From contig JALJCQ010000009.1 of assembly GCA_023091665.1 (NCBI GenBank), positions 186,001-250,000 of the forward strand: a DNA stretch of 64,000 nucleotides, given 5' to 3'. Numbering within the stretch: the first letter of the stretch is position 1; each line of letters opens with the position of its first letter. Made by a program: the position numbers and the translations under genes. The notes under the pieces were generated by a model. That model saw only the letters and a list, made by a program, of their open reading frames with translations, ran no database searches and had not been told where the DNA came from. The stretch comes from Pythium myriotylum. Lineage: Eukaryota > Oomycota > Peronosporomycetes > Pythiales > Pythiaceae. Shown piece after piece: positions 52,194 through 59,999 of the stretch.

Positions 52194-54083
52194 TTAAATG
52201 TTCCCAACAAACACGTCTAATGCAACAACATACTGCTTCACACTCGCCAACGTTCCTGGTCTCTGGTGAACTTCATTAGTCTTGGTTCTGATCGTTTGCT
52301 TCCGATAGTGTGGCGCTAAGTTGCTTGGAACCACGAAACCAAAGTAGAACTGATACGTGGGGATACCAATACCGTTCAGCCAGAGCAAAAAGCTACTCAA
52401 TGGTGCAGCTTTGATTCCATGATCCAGGTTGAGGGTCATCTGCAAACCATAGCATCTGGTGTTCTTGCCATCCAAGATGAATGCATCCAACGCACCGAAT
52501 GTTCTTGACGTCGGCTGGTAGTACGTCAGGCGTCGAGGAACTGCACGGATCTCATCGAGAGTGGAGAACCGTACCATTGGCATATTTTCCGGAACGATCA
52601 ACTCTATGCGCTCCTTCGAGCACAACGAACGGAGCTGTAGGTGTCCTTGTTTGTGTAGATTGAACCATCTGTGGCAGAGCATCTCGTATATCTTGCCTCG
52701 AACGACGGATGTACTTCCTGAGTCATCATTGGCGTGTGCAATTGCGAATTCCGATACTCTTTGCAGACTGTCTTCGTCCACTTTAGCAACGATCTTCTCG
52801 GCAATGTACTTGGACAAAAAATCAAGATGGAATTTTGCTCGAAAATCCACTCTGCTCGGGACCATCTCGAGAACGCGGTGGCTGTAATTTCCGTCTCGCA
52901 CAGCATGATTGCTTTTGGCATATGAAATGATATCCAACGCACTGAATGTAGCGATAGCCTTCTGAAGTTCTTCGTCATTCTCAAGCTCCGTCTCAGTGAA
53001 GATGAATCTTGGAATTCCACCAAATTTGTCGTATCGCGAGATCAAAACGTCTTCCGATAGTTTGAAATCATCATCAAGCAGTGAGTTGTAATCTTGAAGC
53101 TCTTCCAGACTCCACACTGGCAAGATGTACGTGAACGAGTCAACTTTTGCGTAATCGTTCATGCCATCCAGCCCCGGGGAAGCAAATAGAATTGATACTC
53201 CTTTCCAGCCGGTAAGTTCCGATGATTTTCCCTCGATGAGCCGAAGCACACGGTGCTGATCTTGAATCGAAAGAGCATCCGCTTCGTTCAACTTGATGAA
53301 CTCCCTGCTTTCAGCATGGAACTTGTGGTATTTGTTTCCGAAATTCAGCACCAAATCAAAAGAAGCAAGCTCTTTGACTTCCGCTTGATGCCCCAATAGA
53401 AGTTGAAAGATGCAATAGAGGTAAAAGCGACTCTTCCCTGTGCCTGGATTTCCCGTCACGACCATGTTAGCGCCTGATTTGGCTTCGAAGCACAACTTCA
53501 CCTTGCGCATTAGCTCTGCAAAAATCACAGCATATGCATCTCGTTCCACAATCTTCGTGTACTTCTCCATCGGATGTGCCAACGGTGGAAACCCAGCCAT
53601 CTTGAAATACCTTGTGAATTGGTCAGTTTCGTCTTCATCCAGTTTTCGTTTCTTCTTTTGGACAGAAAATGCTTCGTCGACGAACCATTCATCTACTCGA
53701 ACACGCTTTCCACCGACGTCATGCGACGGAATCACCACCAAAACGTGGATTTGCTTGGTTTTCGGTTCTGGCATCCCCTCGAGAACCTCCTCAAGGCCAA
53801 ACTCTCCATCAAGTTCATTGTCTTCGTGTGTCAGCGCTTCGATTAGAGCAGTCTTTTCCCCTTTCTTGAGCTTCTTCACATCATCTGTGCTTGATTCGAG
53901 CCACGTGTCGTCGCCGTTCCTGGCGAGGAACAGCTGCAGCTTGTCCGCATCGATCGCCTTGAGATCATTCTCCTTCTTCACCTTGATCGCGTCCTTCAAG
54001 TGGTCCACAGACTTGCTCGCATCGATGTCGATGGAGAACGCGTTCCCCTTCACACCGACGAGCGCGCAGAACAGCGTCACCAT
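52194..54083 (-). CDS. Crinkler-type protein, unit 3, mosaic header (629 aa)
   Basis: ATG at 54083. Residues 1-30 match units 1-2 (SIDIDASKSVDHLK). Residues from DAIKVKKENDLKAIDADKLQLFLAR onward match unit 4. The sequence before HVLVVIP is again the LDGEFGLEEVL type. The header is thus a recombinant between two types. The motif is LQLFLAR (Lys replaced by Arg). NTPase and nuclease-like regions equal the other copies, with FIFTETELE as in unit 2. The frame is intact. Confidence 0.88.
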   Translation of the reverse strand: MVTLFCALVGVKGNAFSIDIDASKSVDHLKDAIKVKKENDLKAIDADKLQLFLARNGDDTWLESSTDDVKKLKKGEKTALIEALTHEDNELDGEFGLEEVLEGMPEPKTKQIHVLVVIPSHDVGGKRVRVDEWFVDEAFSVQKKKRKLDEDETDQFTRYFKMAGFPPLAHPMEKYTKIVERDAYAVIFAELMRKVKLCFEAKSGANMVVTGNPGTGKSRFYLYCIFQLLLGHQAEVKELASFDLVLNFGNKYHKFHAESREFIKLNEADALSIQDQHRVLRLIEGKSSELTGWKGVSILFASPGLDGMNDYAKVDSFTYILPVWSLEELQDYNSLLDDDFKLSEDVLISRYDKFGGIPRFIFTETELENDEELQKAIATFSALDIISYAKSNHAVRDGNYSHRVLEMVPSRVDFRAKFHLDFLSKYIAEKIVAKVDEDSLQRVSEFAIAHANDDSGSTSVVRGKIYEMLCHRWFNLHKQGHLQLRSLCSKERIELIVPENMPMVRFSTLDEIRAVPRRLTYYQPTSRTFGALDAFILDGKNTRCYGLQMTLNLDHGIKAAPLSSFLLWLNGIGIPTYQFYFGFVVPSNLAPHYRKQTIRTKTNEVHQRPGTLASVKQYVVALDVFVGNI

Positions 54084-54256
54084 GTTTCCAATTGCCTTCT
54101 GTGTGAGGGACGTTCTCTCTAATCGTATTTCAGCCAATCAAACGGTGCAACCCAAAGTTGGGTTTTTGACGTACCCATTACATAGATATTTTTTTTCAAT
54201 TCTGACATAAAATTAGTAAGTAGTATATAGGGATACACCATACACTACACATAAAA

Positions 54257-54571
54257 ATGTCCGTTATTTTAGAGTTCGGAAAATACAAGGGAAAGGCTCT
54301 TGAGGAAGTATATGATCAAGATGCGTCATACTGTCGATGGTTATACAATCAACAATCCGAAGAATCGGATATCAAACGCTTTTTACAAGGGAAGTTCCAA
54401 GATGGAGACGATAGTTATATCATGCGGTGGGGCAAACATAAGAACAAATCAGTAAAGTGGATTGTTGAAAACGATACCCAATATTTCAATTGGATGTGTA
54501 AAAATGAATATATCAAGAATAAATGCCCATCATTGAAAGAAAACCTGAACGAATTTACAACACAGAATTAA
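54257..54571 (+). CDS. ExoX-C-like small protein, unit 4 (104 aa)
   Basis: Identical protein to the other three copies. This is the last copy before the PLV. Confidence 0.7.
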   Translation: MSVILEFGKYKGKALEEVYDQDASYCRWLYNQQSEESDIKRFLQGKFQDGDDSYIMRWGKHKNKSVKWIVENDTQYFNWMCKNEYIKNKCPSLKENLNEFTTQN

Positions 54572-55005
54572 AAAAGAATCTTTTTTTTTGTCTTAACCTC
54601 CATCATCTGAAACTGGAACCTTTTTTTAGCTGTAACTTCTGTCGAGTTTGCGGATCTCGTGCAGATGGCGCGCTTGCGCTTCTTTTGCCCATAGAAACAG
54701 ATCGTGCTTCACTTCTGTCGAGTCCTTGTCGCGGTTCTGCAGGTTATCAGATCATAGAGGTGATCAGAACCAACGAACTTTGGGGAATGCATACATTGTT
54801 CAAGAAGTAGCTTAGGCTAGGAGGCAAATCGCTACCATTTCGACAATATCGGTTTAGACAGGCTATCAGAGAGAATCATTTCTGTCTTATCAGCACTATC
54901 GAGCACAATCAGCAGCAGCCGCAACAATAGTGTCTCGAGGACACAGTGCAAGGACATAGGAACAACTTTGTTTCCTCTATATCCTCTCTAGCTTGTATTA
55001 CCCCT

Positions 55006-56895
55006 TTAAATGTTCCCAACAAACACGTCTAATGCAACAACATACTGCTTCACACTCGCCAACGTTCCTGGTCTCTGGTGAACTTCATTAGTCTTGGTTC
55101 TGATCGTTTGCTTCCGATAGTGTGGCGCTAAGTTGCTTGGAACCACGAAACCAAAGTAGAACTGATACGTGGGGATACCAATACCGTTCAGCCAGAGCAA
55201 AAAGCTACTCAATGGTGCAGCTTTGATTCCATGATCCAGGTTGAGGGTCATCTGCAAACCATAGCATCTGGTGTTCTTGCCATCCAAGATGAATGCATCC
55301 AACGCACCGAATGTTCTTGACGTCGGCTGGTAGTACGTCAGGCGTCGAGGAACTGCACGGATCTCATCGAGAGTGGAGAACCGTACCATTGGCATATTTT
55401 CCGGAACGATCAACTCTATGCGCTCCTTCGAGCACAACGAACGGAGCTGTAGGTGTCCTTGTTTGTGTAGATTGAACCATCTGTGGCAGAGCATCTCGTA
55501 TATCTTGCCTCGAACGACGGATGTACTTCCTGAGTCATCATTGGCGTGTGCAATTGCGAATTCCGATACTCTTTGCAGACTGTCTTCGTCCACTTTAGCA
55601 ACGATCTTCTCGGCAATGTACTTGGACAAAAAATCAAGATGGAATTTTGCTCGAAAATCCACTCTGCTCGGGACCATCTCGAGAACGCGGTGGCTGTAAT
55701 TTCCGTCTCGCACAGCATGATTGCTTTTGGCATATGAAATGATATCCAACGCACTGAATGTAGCGATAGCCTTCTGAAGTTCTTCGTCATTCTCAAGCTC
55801 CGTCGCAGTGAAGATGAATCTTGGAATTCCACCAAATTTGTCGTATCGCGAGATCAAAACGTCTTCCGATAGTTTGAAATCATCATCAAGCAGTGAGTTG
55901 TAATCTTGAAGCTCTTCCAGACTCCACACTGGCAAGATGTACGTGAACGAGTCAACTTTTGCGTAATCGTTCATGCCATCCAGCCCCGGGGAAGCAAATA
56001 GAATTGATACTCCTTTCCAGCCGGTAAGTTCCGATGATTTTCCCTCGATGAGCCGAAGCACACGGTGCTGATCTTGAATCGAAAGAGCATCCGCTTCGTT
56101 CAACTTGATGAACTCCCTGCTTTCAGCATGGAACTTGTGGTATTTGTTTCCGAAATTCAGCACCAAATCAAAAGAAGCAAGCTCTTTGACTTCCGCTTGA
56201 TGCCCCAATAGAAGTTGAAAGATGCAATAGAGGTAAAAGCGACTCTTCCCTGTGCCTGGATTTCCCGTCACGACCATGTTAGCGCCTGATTTGGCTTCGA
56301 AGCACAACTTCACCTTGCGCATTAGCTCTGCAAAAATCACAGCATATGCATCTCGTTCCACAATCTTCGTGTACTTCTCCATCGGATGTGCCAACGGTGG
56401 AAACCCAGCCATCTTGAAATACCTTGTGAATTGGTCAGTTTCGTCTTCATCCAGTTTTCGTTTCTTCTTTTGGACAGAAAATGCTTCGTCGACGAACCAT
56501 TCATCTACTCGAACACGCTTTCCACCGACGTCATGCGACGGAATCACCACCAAAACGTGGATTTGCTTGGTTTTCGGTTCTGGCATCCCCTCGAGAACCT
56601 CCTCAAGGCCAAACTCTCCATCAAGTTCATTGTCTTCGTGTGTCAGCGCTTCGATTAGAGCAGTCTTTTCCCCTTTCTTGAGCTTCTTCACATCATCTGT
56701 GCTTGATTCGAGCCACGTGTCGTCGCCGTTCCTGGCGAGGAACAGCTGCAGCTTGTCCGCATCGATCGCCTTGAGATCATTCTCCTTCTTCACCTTGATC
56801 GCGTCCTTCAAGTCTCCCACCAACTCGCTCGCATCGATCGTCACAGGGAACGCGTTTCCCTTCACACCAACGAGCGCGCAGATCAGCTTCACCAT
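55006..56895 (-). CDS. Crinkler-type protein, unit 4, alternative header (629 aa)
   Basis: ATG at 56895 (MVKLICALVGVKGNAFPVTI). The first 60 residues are the most divergent in the array (DASELVGDLKDAIKVKKEND, LQLFLAR). The remainder is nearly identical to the other copies, with FIFTATELE as in unit 1. The frame upstream of the ATG is closed. It is divergent from the first PLV-side open frame at 57050. Confidence 0.88.
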   Translation of the reverse strand: MVKLICALVGVKGNAFPVTIDASELVGDLKDAIKVKKENDLKAIDADKLQLFLARNGDDTWLESSTDDVKKLKKGEKTALIEALTHEDNELDGEFGLEEVLEGMPEPKTKQIHVLVVIPSHDVGGKRVRVDEWFVDEAFSVQKKKRKLDEDETDQFTRYFKMAGFPPLAHPMEKYTKIVERDAYAVIFAELMRKVKLCFEAKSGANMVVTGNPGTGKSRFYLYCIFQLLLGHQAEVKELASFDLVLNFGNKYHKFHAESREFIKLNEADALSIQDQHRVLRLIEGKSSELTGWKGVSILFASPGLDGMNDYAKVDSFTYILPVWSLEELQDYNSLLDDDFKLSEDVLISRYDKFGGIPRFIFTATELENDEELQKAIATFSALDIISYAKSNHAVRDGNYSHRVLEMVPSRVDFRAKFHLDFLSKYIAEKIVAKVDEDSLQRVSEFAIAHANDDSGSTSVVRGKIYEMLCHRWFNLHKQGHLQLRSLCSKERIELIVPENMPMVRFSTLDEIRAVPRRLTYYQPTSRTFGALDAFILDGKNTRCYGLQMTLNLDHGIKAAPLSSFLLWLNGIGIPTYQFYFGFVVPSNLAPHYRKQTIRTKTNEVHQRPGTLASVKQYVVALDVFVGNI

Positions 56896-56945
56896 GTTTC
56901 CAATTGCTTTCTGAGAGTGAGGGACGTTCTTCCTATTCGTATTTC

Positions 56946-56977
56946 AGCCAATCAAACGATGCAACCCAACGTTGGGT
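56946..56977. promoter_or_regulatory. CCAAT box and 14-bp palindrome upstream of CRN unit 4
   Basis: CAGCCAATCA is followed by the perfect palindrome ACCCAACGTTGGGT (56964-56977). Units 1-3 keep the box and an imperfect version (ACCCAAAGTTGGGT). Conservation in all four promoters suggests a transcription-factor site. Confidence 0.45.
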
Positions 56978-57049
56978 GTTTGACGTACCCATTTGGGTGA
57001 TTGAACAACTGGAGATACAAAATATATTTATCTATATAGACACAAAACC

Positions 57050-57307
57050 ATGGATATTACGTATCTATCCGATACCGATGATACTGGTTATGTTGATGAC
57101 GTCCAGCTCAATGAACCGGTAGATACCGAAATACTGAGTGATTTATATGAGTACCCCAAAATAGAAAAGCATTCAGCATCTGAAATAATACAGCTCTGTA
57201 AGGAAATTGATTTAATTAGTGCAGCTATCAAGAGCCGGCATCAGAGATGCCTCGGGTTCCTCTGGAACCTACAGTGTCAGAATATCAACGAAAAGCACAC
57301 TAACTAG
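57050..57307 (+). CDS. Small acidic protein at the PLV left side (85 aa), unknown
   Basis: MDITYLSDTDDTGYVDD... with an acidic N-terminus and a predicted helical C-terminal half. A TATATAG box lies at 57033-57039. It overlaps the end of the convergent gene at 57300 by 8 bp, as in compact viral genomes. No known family recognised. Confidence 0.5.
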   Translation: MDITYLSDTDDTGYVDDVQLNEPVDTEILSDLYEYPKIEKHSASEIIQLCKEIDLISAAIKSRHQRCLGFLWNLQCQNINEKHTN

Positions 57308-57692
57308 GAAAAACACGTATTTTGTCGTATCCGTCATAATATTTGAACACAACTCCATCAACTTTATCGTTTCGGATGTTCTCAATGATTGCTTTACGCA
57401 ACATACGGTTATGTCCAGTATCAATGCACCATTGTTTGTATCTGACGTTCAGTATTGTTAATGGAATTTCGAGATAATCTCCTTTGCTAACAAATCCATC
57501 TTTGAGTAAAGCTTCTCTATCTTTTGTAAATATCTCTTCATTAAAGTAATTTGATATGGATGTTTCAACCTTTTTTTGAGCTAATTCAGATCGAAGATAC
57601 TCCAATTCTTTCAGTATTGCATCGATTCTATGATCATGTTTTGGAGCAACTTCATCAACTCCAGTATCTCTATAACGTCTGATTCTATTCAT
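57300..57692 (-). CDS. PLV protein of unknown function (130 aa)
   Basis: The N-terminal third is a Glu/Lys/Leu-rich probable coiled coil (RIDAILKELEYLRSELAQKK). The C-terminal half has alternating strands and helices (LEIPLTILNVRYKQWCIDTG...VVFKYYDGYDKIRV), possibly a small winged-helix-like fold. It starts 10 bp after the protease gene ends, so the two are probably co-transcribed. No enzyme motif is visible. Confidence 0.6.
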   Translation of the reverse strand: MNRIRRYRDTGVDEVAPKHDHRIDAILKELEYLRSELAQKKVETSISNYFNEEIFTKDREALLKDGFVSKGDYLEIPLTILNVRYKQWCIDTGHNRMLRKAIIENIRNDKVDGVVFKYYDGYDKIRVFPS

Positions 57693-57702
57693 GATTACTA
57701 TA

Positions 57703-58089
57703 TTAACGAAGCGAAACTTCTGTATTCAAGTCGTAAAAATTTCTGAATAAGTCAGGTTGATTGTGTTGTTTGCTATAAAGATACAACAGACTCCATAACC
57801 CACAATAGTCATGATATGTGCCTTGATACTGTTGATCATTATATTTCATTGTACCCAGAATTCTTGGAGGCCCTAAACCCATCGAATCAAAGTATTCATT
57901 GTTGCACACACAAACCCAATGGCCTACACCTGAGTCTAATCGAAGCAATATAATATAGCTTCCATTCCCTAGGGGGCCTCTGATTTTTCTAAAATCTATG
58001 ATCCCATCAATATGAACATTCAGCTGATTTGCGAGCTCTTGTAGTTCATTAGCAGTCGATTCACCCAATTTATTTAATTTAAAAATCAT
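57703..58089 (-). CDS. Adenain-type cysteine protease (maturation protease, C5-like), 128 aa
   Basis: The catalytic order of adenovirus/polinton maturation proteases is visible: His in SGVGHWVCV, Asp in EYFDSMGLGPP, an oxyanion Gln (QQYQGTY) and Cys in HDYCGLWSLLYLY. It is short for the family but all active-site residues are present. It would process capsid precursors during virion assembly. It is divergent from the major capsid gene with only 60 bp between, and begins a minus-strand pair with the gene at 57300. Confidence 0.85.
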   Translation of the reverse strand: MIFKLNKLGESTANELQELANQLNVHIDGIIDFRKIRGPLGNGSYIILLRLDSGVGHWVCVCNNEYFDSMGLGPPRILGTMKYNDQQYQGTYHDYCGLWSLLYLYSKQHNQPDLFRNFYDLNTEVSLR

Positions 58090-58102
58090 TATGTAATGCT
58101 TA

Positions 58103-58127
58103 TATATAGCTAATCATAATATAACAG
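58103..58127. promoter_or_regulatory. Divergent PLV promoter (protease / major capsid)
   Basis: Contains TATATAG (58103-58109) and ATAATATAACAG (58116-58127). The latter 12-mer recurs exactly at 62649-62660 in the other divergent PLV promoter. Confidence 0.55.
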
Positions 58128-58149
58128 CCATTAAACTTCAATTACAATA

Positions 58150-59925
58150 ATGAGTGATAGCACGCAATTAGCAGATTCGTTTTTATTTGACTCAACTACT
58201 AGTCCTGACCCAGTTATCAGTGTGAGTAAGGATAAGCGTGTTGTAAATGTCGTTGATGACAACAACGGTTCGTATCAATCGGGAACTGTCATCATTAATG
58301 CGACTTCACAACTAAATGGCTCGACTGGCTATGGCAGCCTTCGAGATTCTTATGTAGTAGTTCCGTATGTGGTAACAGCAAAGAATACTTCTGCCTCTGC
58401 TCTTAATGGTACTCTGAATCGGTTTGCTGTAGGATTAAAAGCTGGTGTTTGGAACATTGTTGATAAATTAGCGGTTGAAATCAATGGAAAATCTATCATT
58501 ACAAGCAATGACTATAAAAATTATTGGAACAATTTACGCGCTCAAACTGAATGGTGTGATGATGATTTAGCAAAGAACGGTGCAGATTGCTTTCTTTCTC
58601 CAGATGATGTATGCAGTCTAAACTTCCCACAAAGTGGGAGCAGTCCAGCAACATCAACGCAAGGAGATGGGTATGTTAATAATTCTGTCAATGTTGCCAC
58701 GAGTGTAGCTACTGGCTTAATTCCTGAAACGACACCAGCTCTGAACACTGGATTAATCCAACGTCTTATGTGGAATCCACAGCAAATTGGTACCTCTGAT
58801 GCCACTGGAGCAACGATTACAGCAACAAACCCTCTTGGTTGGCCTACAACACGAAGTGGATCAATTCTCGCTAAAATTCAACAGCAAGGTACTGGAGGGT
58901 ATGTAGCAGGTGTAACGACAGCTGGTGGTGTTGCTGGTACTTGGTACTACGTATTAAAGATTCGTTTAGTTGATTTACATCCAATTTTCAAGGAGTTAGA
59001 TCTTGTTGCAAACCCTCAAATCAAACTAACAATGACATTTAATACCGGCTTTGTTGATATCACAACCGCAACTGGAGATTTAATGAGCTTATCGTCTGTA
59101 TCTTTAAACGGTTGCTCAACGGTCCCTGTAATGGTCGCAAGTGCTGCTACTGGTAATCCAAACGCAGGGAAACTAACAACCGGTGGAGCTGGTTCGCTTC
59201 GTGTTGCCTTTGGTGTTATGTCTAACAACATTACACAGATCTCGACTTCTGGTCAAATCTTCCCGTTTACAACGACTCGTCTATATATTCCTTTCTACGA
59301 TATCGCTAATCAAAGTCAAATTGTTGCTAAACCTATTAAGAAAATCAATTACCTTGATTGCTATGCACAGTATTTTAAGGGGCGTGCAGGAACTGGACAG
59401 CAAAACTCTCAGCAAAACGCTGCATTTAGCTTTCAATTATCTGCTAGCTTAAAAAATATCAAATACGTAGCTCTGATCCCATTTAGCGAAACAAGCTCTG
59501 GGCATTTTGTAAGCGCAGCCAATACCGAACAATTCCAATCACCATTCGATTCAGCTCCATGGACTTGTCAAGCTGGAGCAAGCATTCGCAATTTCCAAAT
59601 AATGGTTGGCAATGAAAATGTATTCAACAAAACGCATGGTTACTCATTTGAATCGTTCCAAGACGAAGTCAAGAAGCTAGGAGCTATTAATGGATCTCTA
59701 TCACATGAGATTAGCAATGGATTATTTGATTCCTACAAATGGGATGTTGGTCAGCGTGTTCTAATTGCAGACTGCTCTCGATTAACTAATCCAGATGTGC
59801 CTCAATCTATCCTTGTCTTCGGCACTAATACTTGCAGTCAAGGAATGAATTGTCTCATTCTCGTCGTATACGGTCGTTCTATGAGTATCGATCGATTAAC
59901 AGGAGAGGTAGTCGAATATGAGTAG
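58150..59925 (+). CDS. PLV major capsid protein (double jelly-roll), 591 aa
   Basis: The length, lack of signal peptide and Gly/Thr/Asn-rich beta-strand character fit the double jelly-roll major capsid proteins of polinton-like viruses and virophages. Features include SYVVVPYVVTAKNTSAS, KLAVEINGKSIITSNDYKNYWNNLRAQTEW near the N-terminus, an internal VDLHPIFKELDLVANPQIKLTM segment, and a C-terminal NCLILVVYGRSMSIDRLTGEVVEYE. It would form the hexons of the icosahedral shell. Position next to protease, fibre and ATPase supports the call. It is intact, so the integration is either recent or under selection. Identification rests on architecture and context, not on an alignment. Confidence 0.75.
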   Translation: MSDSTQLADSFLFDSTTSPDPVISVSKDKRVVNVVDDNNGSYQSGTVIINATSQLNGSTGYGSLRDSYVVVPYVVTAKNTSASALNGTLNRFAVGLKAGVWNIVDKLAVEINGKSIITSNDYKNYWNNLRAQTEWCDDDLAKNGADCFLSPDDVCSLNFPQSGSSPATSTQGDGYVNNSVNVATSVATGLIPETTPALNTGLIQRLMWNPQQIGTSDATGATITATNPLGWPTTRSGSILAKIQQQGTGGYVAGVTTAGGVAGTWYYVLKIRLVDLHPIFKELDLVANPQIKLTMTFNTGFVDITTATGDLMSLSSVSLNGCSTVPVMVASAATGNPNAGKLTTGGAGSLRVAFGVMSNNITQISTSGQIFPFTTTRLYIPFYDIANQSQIVAKPIKKINYLDCYAQYFKGRAGTGQQNSQQNAAFSFQLSASLKNIKYVALIPFSETSSGHFVSAANTEQFQSPFDSAPWTCQAGASIRNFQIMVGNENVFNKTHGYSFESFQDEVKKLGAINGSLSHEISNGLFDSYKWDVGQRVLIADCSRLTNPDVPQSILVFGTNTCSQGMNCLILVVYGRSMSIDRLTGEVVEYE

Positions 59926-59934
59926 ATTGGAGCG

Positions 59935-59960
59935 AACAAAAAAAATCAAGTTTTTTTGTT
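59935..59960. terminator. Bidirectional A/T hairpin between major capsid and fibre genes
   Basis: AACAAAAAAA (59935-59944) pairs perfectly with TTTTTTTGTT (59951-59960) around a 6-nt loop, in the 74-bp gap between two convergent genes. It resembles the hairpin-type 3' end signals of mimivirus and virophage transcripts. Confidence 0.5.
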
Positions 59961-59999
59961 GACATCCGAACGAAGTTCGAGCGGTCGCCAGACCGAAAT

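Larger units (their letters stand above)
45769..56980. repeat. Tandem array of four ~2.81 kb units (ExoX-C-like gene + CRN gene)
   Basis: The start codons of the small gene lie at 45827, 48636, 51445 and 54257, giving spacings of 2809, 2809 and 2812 bp. Homology starts at ATTCTGACATAAAATTAG (about 45769). Units look nearly identical. Differences cluster in the CRN N-terminal header, apart from single substitutions. The last unit ends with the CRN promoter segment at GACGTACCCATT and then joins PLV DNA instead of another small gene. Confidence 0.95.

Noticed and set aside
45769..56980. CRISPR-like or satellite interpretation of the tandem array
   Set aside because: Units are 2.8 kb and encode two intact genes each, so this is tandem gene amplification.
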